Source: Mariniradius saccharolyticus AK6 (GTDB taxonomy: Bacteria > Bacteroidota > Bacteroidia > Cytophagales > Cyclobacteriaceae). Taken from it: a stretch of DNA of 64,000 bases. Position numbers and translations under genes: made by a program. Under the pieces are notes generated by a model. The model searched no databases and was not told where the DNA came from. It saw only the letters and a list, made by a program, of their open reading frames with translations. This document shows positions 59,534 through 64,000 of the stretch, piece after piece. Location: the NCBI RefSeq assembly GCF_000330725.2, contig NZ_AMZY02000003.1, forward strand, positions 179,915 through 243,914, in the 5' to 3' direction. Positions within the stretch are counted from its first letter, which is position 1. The number at the start of each line of letters is the position of its first letter.

Positions 59534-59899
59534 TTATTGGTTGACCATATGGTTGGCGACTTTGACAAAATAGGCTATCAATGCTTCACGGATTTCGGTG
59601 TCCATGTCGATTTGGTCGATGCTGTTCAGCATGCAGTCCAGCCAGATGTTGCGCATATTCCCGTCGATGGGCCATTGGAAATGCCTGCGGCGCAGCATGG
59701 GATGGCCTCTTTGCTCCAGGTACGTATGCGGTCCTCCGAATACATGGCTCAGGAACCAAAACAGCCTTTCTTCTGCAGGAGCAAGGTCTTCCGGATAGAG
59801 CTTCCGCAGTTCGGGCTTCAGCCCGACATGTTGGTAAAAATGCCGGACCAAATCCCGCACCTTTTCTTCTCCCAAAGCTTCATAGATATTGACTTCCAT
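59534..59899 (-). CDS. Group 2 truncated haemoglobin
   Basis: A 121-residue truncated globin. The proximal haem His is H73 in RRRHF, in the group 2 context RGHPMLRRRHFQWPI. Trp G8 of group 2 globins is W86 (NMRNIWLD), and the C-terminus ends NHMVNQ. Such globins bind O2 or NO and help against nitrosative or low-oxygen stress. First gene of the minus-strand cluster followed by plsC (4 bp apart). Confidence 0.93.
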   Translation of the reverse strand: MEVNIYEALGEEKVRDLVRHFYQHVGLKPELRKLYPEDLAPAEERLFWFLSHVFGGPHTYLEQRGHPMLRRRHFQWPIDGNMRNIWLDCMLNSIDQIDMDTEIREALIAYFVKVANHMVNQ

Positions 59900-60370
59900 C
59901 GCAAATTATCGGTGGCTGCAAAGGAAAGCAGAATCCCAAAAAATCAAAAGGCTATTGAAAATATCCTGTTCTATGGACGAGCGTTATTGTTGGAGTCCGA
60001 GGTATCAGGAGAGATCAAATAGGGTGTTTGTGTTGTTTTTTGATTTGTTCGACCCCGTTGGGGTCGTGGGGAATCGAATCCGGTCCGTTTTTCCCATGGG
60101 TTTCACCCATGGCTATTGAGAGGTTTGACCCTTTCAGGGTCATTTTTGGGGTTCGGAAATTGTGGAGCTGTATGTCCTCAAATTGAATAGTTTGACACTG
60201 CTCATGCAGGCAAGCCTTTCAGGGTCGGGTTTTTGATCTGAGTTTCTTAGCAACAAATGACCACGAAGTGGTCTAACCTTTCAATAGCCCCCGGTTGCAC
60301 CGGGGGATTGGGGAACGTTCGCGGTATGGAAACAACCCCAACGGGGTTGAACGATTTCCGAAATCAGTCT
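59900..60370. other. Intergenic block containing the left palindrome phrase
   Basis: About 150 bp of ordinary upstream sequence of the globin, then from about 60046 a dense set of inverted repeats up to the transposase stop. No other gene. Confidence 0.6.
60046..60350. repeat. Left flanking palindrome block of the RAYT element
   Basis: Six perfect inverted repeats, all with 3-nt loops: CGACCCC-GTT-GGGGTCG (60050-60066), CCATGGGT-TTC-ACCCATGG (60094-60112), GACCCT-TTC-AGGGTC (60127-60141), GACCAC-GAA-GTGGTC (60259-60273), CCCCCGGT-TGC-ACCGGGGG (60288-60306), AACCCC-AAC-GGGGTT (60334-60348). The order and several linking words recur in the right block at 60884-61095. Confidence 0.85.
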
Positions 60371-60817
60371 TTACAGCAAATACTTCGGGTCAAACCCAAT
60401 TTCATGTTCTTCCAACAAAGCCGTGTATTCATCCAAAAAGGTGACCTTTTGGTGATGATCTTCCTGATTTTTGATGTATTGGATCAATCGGTCTTTTGAT
60501 TTGATTGATTCTGAAAAGGCGCCGTATCCGTCTTGCCAGCCTTTGAAACTTGGAAAAACCGCCTCTCTCATGATGAAATCGCTGCTAGCCAGCTTGATGT
60601 CCTTGACCAAGGCTGCAATTGAAATGGTAGTATTGACATGGGTTAGAATATGGATATGGTCCTGCATGCAATTGATCCGATAGAGATGGCAGTTTTTGTT
60701 GGTGAGCAGATGGTGAATAAAAGCCAAAAGTCTTTTTTTCTCAGAAAGGACAATAGTGGGTTCCCGGTTCTTCGTGGCAAAAACGATGTGGTAGATTAAT
60801 TGGGAGTAGGTGCTCAC
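60371..60817 (-). CDS. REP-associated tyrosine transposase (IS200-like, RAYT)
   Basis: A 148-residue single-domain HUH transposase of the Y1 family: the N-terminal SQLIYHIVFATKNREP, the HUH pair HIHIL (QDHIHILTHV), and the catalytic Tyr helix near SFKGWQDGYGAFS... with Y about 20 residues beyond (LIQYIKNQEDHH). It lacks the accessory ORF of IS605 and is flanked on both sides by palindrome blocks, as RAYTs are. RAYTs are usually single copy and move REP sequences rather than themselves. The reading frame is intact. Confidence 0.9.
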   Translation of the reverse strand: MSTYSQLIYHIVFATKNREPTIVLSEKKRLLAFIHHLLTNKNCHLYRINCMQDHIHILTHVNTTISIAALVKDIKLASSDFIMREAVFPSFKGWQDGYGAFSESIKSKDRLIQYIKNQEDHHQKVTFLDEYTALLEEHEIGFDPKYLL

Positions 60818-61162
60818 AGCTTATTGTATTCGGATGACTGACAGCATGGAATTTAGTCTTTTTTTAGAATGTATCAAATAGTTCGACCCCTTTGGGGTCG
60901 TTGGGATCGGAACGGTGTGATGCGTTCCACGGGCGGCGGCAGGTGGCTATTGAGAGGTTCGACCCTTTTAGGGTCATTCTTACCTTTACCGCCTTGTTTC
61001 GATCAATGATGACGGAGTGGTCCAACTTTTCTATACCTGTCCGCGGTGGCGTGGCCCCCGGTGGTTTTGAAAATTATTGGGATGGGGGAACGTGAAATTC
61101 AATGGGATGGCACCAACCCAGTCCACACACCCAATTCCACGCTCCTTGATGCCAAAAAACAC
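60818..61162. other. Intergenic block with the right palindrome phrase
   Basis: Upstream region of the RAYT gene followed by the right palindrome block, and about 65 bp of unremarkable sequence before the barrel gene. No gene seen. Confidence 0.55.
60880..61095. repeat. Right flanking palindrome block of the RAYT element
   Basis: Contains CGACCCC-TTT-GGGGTCG (60884-60900), GGAACG-N8-CGTTCC (60909-60928), GACCCT-TTT-AGGGTC (60961-60975) and degenerate copies of the GACCAC/GTGGTC and CCCCCGGT words (about 61007-61075). It is collinear with the left block in the same orientation, sharing GGCTATTGAGAGGTT immediately before the GACCCT hairpin. Confidence 0.8.
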
Positions 61163-61759
61163 TCAGAAACTCTTCCCAATCGAAAGCTTAAATCCTCTAT
61201 TGAATTCGGTACTGCTATCCGACGTGATATTCGTGAGACCATGTTCATAGGTGAGCTGTACATTGAATCCCAACCCCATATTCACCCCTAACCCGACAAT
61301 ACCTGCTAGATCGAAAGTATTGTAAGAATCCCTGAGGACTTCCCTTTCATCGACTATTTTGTCGCCGTTTGACCGGATCACTCGAACGGAATTTAACAAG
61401 AATGAGGGTTGCGCGCCAAACAGTAGAAAGACTGACTTTGAAGCGTTGTATTTGACCAAAAGAGGGATATCCAAATAGCTGTTTCTACTTCTTGCCGAGG
61501 CTGGTAGGCCAACAAAACTGATTTCTGAGCCCTTGGTAGACCATTGTAGTCCCGGCTCGAAAGTGAATTTTCCCTCCATCGGGACTTGATAGTATCCCCC
61601 AATATGGTATCCCACTACAAAAGCATTGGGTTCGAAACTATCCCCACCCACCGTAGTGAAGCTCGGGCCAAACCTCAGGCCAAATTGCGGGGATTGCGCC
61701 TCTGCTGCTGCGATTAGGATGATGCAAAGGAAAATAGCAATCGAAAATCTCTTTATCAT
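61163..61759 (-). CDS. PorT-family outer-membrane beta-barrel protein
   Basis: A 198-residue secreted barrel. The signal peptide ends IAAAEAQ (about residue 21). The mature part starts FGLRFGPSFTTVGGD and has alternating strands up to the C-terminal GFKLSIGKSF aromatic end. Unrelated in detail to the barrel at 17.3 kb, but the same fold type. Role unknown. Confidence 0.85.
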   Translation of the reverse strand: MIKRFSIAIFLCIILIAAAEAQSPQFGLRFGPSFTTVGGDSFEPNAFVVGYHIGGYYQVPMEGKFTFEPGLQWSTKGSEISFVGLPASARSRNSYLDIPLLVKYNASKSVFLLFGAQPSFLLNSVRVIRSNGDKIVDEREVLRDSYNTFDLAGIVGLGVNMGLGFNVQLTYEHGLTNITSDSSTEFNRGFKLSIGKSF

Positions 61760-61888
61760 CTCAGATATATTTTAGCTGTACGCCTAAAGTAATTGGTTTC
61801 GGTTGAAAAAAAAATGGATGTTCTTGATTCGTAACTTTGGGTCCTGATTCAAAGTGCAGATTTTTTTTTCAATTTTTTCCCCGAATAA

Positions 61889-62674
61889 TCACCGCACAGG
61901 AGCATTCAAACAGTTGGGTAGCATAAGTAAAAATGGCAGGGCTTTTTCATATTTCAAATCGGGATATTCCAAACCCAATGCCCTGATGTTGTTATAATAG
62001 GTTTGGTGGTGCAGGTAGTACATCTTTTCAATTTGCAAATACCATGCTTTTTGCCCCAACTTCTCTGCCAAAAACCATTTTTCGATCAAGCGGGCACAGC
62101 GGCCATTGCCATCATTCCAGGGATGGATTTTGACAAACACCAAGTGGATCATGGACGCGTAATAAAACACTTCCTCGATTTCCATAGGCTTGTCCAACAG
62201 CAAAGCAATGTCCTCAAAAAAACGGCTCATTTCGCTTTCCACCTGTTGAGGCGGTGCGGCGACATATTCGATGCGTCCATCATCCGTGGCAACATACCTG
62301 TTTTGTTTGCGGTATTTTCCCTGCCAAGCGGATGCTAGGAGATGCCTGCCCAATAAACGGTGCGCTTCCTTGACGTTTTTTTCATTCAAGGGATTGTCTT
62401 GGGCAAATAGGTATGCACCATACAAGTCGTCTATTTTCTTGGTGTAATCGGGCTGAAAAGCTATGCCCTCCCTTTTATGCTTGATATAGCTGTCCAACTC
62501 AATGGCCTCTCCCTCGATTTTGCTGCTGAAGACCGATGCCACCGATATATAAAAGCTGAAATTCGGGGTCGACAATGCCGCATCCTCCAAGCTTTCGAAA
62601 GCCTGGCGCATTCCACTTGGCAGCTCCCCAAGATAAGCATCCAACAAAACGGGGGTTATGATCTTCAAATCCAT
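61889..62674 (-). CDS. Class II Fic-family protein (AMPylase-type)
   Basis: A 261-residue Fic protein. The catalytic motif is HPWNDGNGR (H184-R192) in the canonical HPFxxGNGR form. The N-terminal inhibitory helix carries S50-xxx-E54-G55 (SSKIEGE), matching the [S/T]xxxE[G/N] autoinhibition motif of class II. It would AMPylate a target when the inhibitory Glu is displaced. No antitoxin gene is adjacent, so it is self-inhibited. It lies in the accessory end of the window, next to the RAYT block. Confidence 0.92.
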   Translation of the reverse strand: MDLKIITPVLLDAYLGELPSGMRQAFESLEDAALSTPNFSFYISVASVFSSKIEGEAIELDSYIKHKREGIAFQPDYTKKIDDLYGAYLFAQDNPLNEKNVKEAHRLLGRHLLASAWQGKYRKQNRYVATDDGRIEYVAAPPQQVESEMSRFFEDIALLLDKPMEIEEVFYYASMIHLVFVKIHPWNDGNGRCARLIEKWFLAEKLGQKAWYLQIEKMYYLHHQTYYNNIRALGLEYPDLKYEKALPFLLMLPNCLNAPVR

Positions 62675-62814
62675 TTGGGTAGTGTTTGAAAAGGAGTGGG
62701 GGAGTGGTGAGTTGGCTTGTCTTAATCTCCTTTTTCTTATTTAAAACGAACTATAAATTCCACGAAATTGAACTGCGGAATTATAAATCCTTCCAAGTCA
62801 AGGATATGGAAATT

Positions 62815-63573
62815 TTACTTGATATTTAGAAATCTCAAAATGTAATCTCTACTTTTTCCTTCTGGAAGATGGAAAATTCGAAATTCGTTTTTCGTATTTA
62901 CAGTAAATTCCAAAATACTTGGATCTAATTTTTCCACACTGACGACATAGATGAAAAAGAAACCATTTATTGTAAATAGGTAGGCCGATTGGTTTTGAAA
63001 TTCAAATTTTCTTGGTGGCCCATTTATACTTTTTAAGTTTAACTCCTTATCATGAGGCATGTAAATTAAAATCGGAAACTCGTTATTTTTTCCAGGATTT
63101 TGTTCAAAAAGCATTTTTCTCAGAATCTCCTCATAAGGTCCAAGGGAAACCTCCTTAAAAAAAGGGCGAGATGAAATACTAGCCCTCCACAGGATACTAA
63201 GTAGGAACAACTTGAATTTTCTATAGTCAACATTTTTAATTATCGTATACACCGAGCCTTGTGGGTTGTGAACATTTCTAATCTCTGGCGACGATTTTTT
63301 TGAAGCAAATCCAGCATAGAAGACCTTGTGGCCATATTTGTCTAAGCCACCCAATACATTATTATCACATTCACTACATAGTATTCCTTTGTCGAACTCT
63401 CCAGTAAAGATTTTTTTTGGTTTCTCTATTCCAGATCTAAGCTCCAAGTTCGAAGTTTGAATTAGGGAGTTATTCTCATCCATTACTGCCCTAAAAAAAG
63501 AATTGGGAATTACATGTGATTTGTTCAACAATTCCCTCTCCTGATTGCAAAGCTTACACTTGCCAATTTTCAT
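62815..63573 (-). CDS. HNH-like zinc-binding protein (A+T-rich, probably acquired)
   Basis: A 252-residue protein from ATG 63573 (MKIGKCKLCNQERELLNKSH). The N-terminus has CKLC (C6, C9), then the SHVIP histidine block (NKSHVIPNSFFRAV), and later LCSECDN: together a treble-clef/HNH-like zinc site as in small nucleases of defence islands. The rest (about 90-252) is an alpha/beta region without a recognised motif. Base composition is visibly A+T-rich (about two thirds A+T) unlike its neighbours, suggesting lateral transfer. Nuclease activity is not proven, since no clear HNH catalytic triplet was assigned. Confidence 0.7.
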   Translation of the reverse strand: MKIGKCKLCNQERELLNKSHVIPNSFFRAVMDENNSLIQTSNLELRSGIEKPKKIFTGEFDKGILCSECDNNVLGGLDKYGHKVFYAGFASKKSSPEIRNVHNPQGSVYTIIKNVDYRKFKLFLLSILWRASISSRPFFKEVSLGPYEEILRKMLFEQNPGKNNEFPILIYMPHDKELNLKSINGPPRKFEFQNQSAYLFTINGFFFIYVVSVEKLDPSILEFTVNTKNEFRIFHLPEGKSRDYILRFLNIK

Positions 63574-64000
63574 TTTCCACCCCCTTCCACTACCCCCACG
63601 CCCTCCTTCATCCACCCATCCAATACGAAAGCCCATTTCGAATAGGTGATTGCATTTGATGAATTCGGCTTTGGACTGTATTGACATATGCTCAATGGAT
63701 GGGGAAATAACTGGTTCTCGATAGCTTGAAGATAATCAAAAAATCGAATTGCGTTTGAATTGGAGGTTTTGGACTTGGAATTGCAGTGGGCGTTATTGAA
63801 AACCATTGAAGTGGTTTTGGGAATCGGGTTTTATCGTCCTGCATAGCCCACGGTTTAAACCGTGGCTTATGGACGGGAGCACTGAATGGATTTATCCATT
63901 TTTTCAAATTTTCGCGGTATTAGATTCAAAACACTCGAATTCCGATTTGGTCTCAAGCCAATTTCTTATGGCGGTCAAGTCCTGAAATAAGTTGACACAA
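63574..64000. other. Gene-free end of the window with palindromes
   Basis: No credible gene in the last 430 bp; several short minus-strand frames have no features. Two inverted repeats occur at 63848-63900. The window ends inside unidentified sequence. Confidence 0.5.
63848..63900. repeat. Two palindromes at the right end
   Basis: CCACGGTTTAAACCGTGG (63848-63865), a perfect 18-bp palindrome, and AATGGAT-TT-ATCCATT (63885-63900). These are the same type as the palindrome words of the RAYT flanks but without the 3-nt loops. Confidence 0.65.

Noticed and set aside
60050..60066. tRNA-like GTTCGAATCC text near the RAYT flank
   Set aside because: The GTTCGACCCC and ATCGAATCC words belong to palindromes; no cloverleaf with acceptor stem was found.

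Overview
The window looks like chromosomal DNA of a Bacteroidota bacterium, most likely a Cytophagales/Cyclobacteriaceae-type organism. This is inferred from gene content and signals, not from a database search. The clues are: promoters of the Bacteroidota type (TTG about 19-21 bp upstream of TAnnTTTG) and few visible Shine-Dalgarno sequences; PorT-like outer-membrane barrels and a phosphate-selective-type porin; a PUR-alpha-like DUF3276 protein; a MsrA-MsrB fusion lipoprotein; DUF1080 and Gfo/Idh/MocA sugar enzymes; and many small lipoproteins. Base composition is roughly 45% G+C by eye, apart from one clearly A+T-rich gene at 62.8-63.6 kb. I saw no tRNA, rRNA, CRISPR array or prophage.

Layout. 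0-10 kb (mostly minus strand): a sigma-54 activator truncated by the window edge, miaB, an S41 lipoprotein peptidase, an ftsE-like ATPase with a small partner, a small transaldolase, a DUF1080 plus Gfo/Idh pair for keto-sugar chemistry, and a tandem universal stress protein. 10-21 kb: sterol-desaturase-like oxygenase, rhodanese, penicillin-acylase-type hydrolase, Dabb lipoprotein, MsrAB, a PorT-like barrel, and a large sugar-dehydrogenase/PKD/cytochrome c lipoprotein. 21-25 kb: an isolated Cas6-like gene with no CRISPR locus, ychF, an AI-2E-type permease, the PUR-like protein and a ferredoxin. 25-39 kb: LuxC-type acyl-CoA reductase, 7TM histidine kinase, short-chain fatty-acid transporter, aconitase, porin, hybrid PAS kinase, TPR lipoprotein, second AI-2E-type permease and a CDF metal exporter. 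39-53 kb: a 28-codon membrane-protein gene with its own promoter and terminator, M20, M3 and M24 peptidases, Lrp/AsnC regulator, NUDIX hydrolase, MATE and MFS exporters, YhhN, and prfB with an intact programmed +1 frameshift. 53-60 kb: a long minus-strand cluster (truncated haemoglobin, plsC, gatC, a giant membrane-TPR protein, LolD-like ATPase, cobalamin adenosyltransferase, ilvE). 60-64 kb is accessory: a REP-associated tyrosine transposase (RAYT) between two copies of a palindrome-rich block, an outer-membrane barrel, a class II Fic protein, an A+T-rich SHVIP/double-CxxC zinc-finger gene, and more palindromes.

Most genes are housekeeping or envelope functions in short operons. The most unusual points are the solitary Cas6 homologue, the RAYT and its genome-scattered palindrome 'language' (also seen near 2.5, 6.5 and 63.9 kb), the tiny monocistronic membrane protein at 39.4 kb, and a cluster of 7-16 bp tandem repeats in the intergenic regions.
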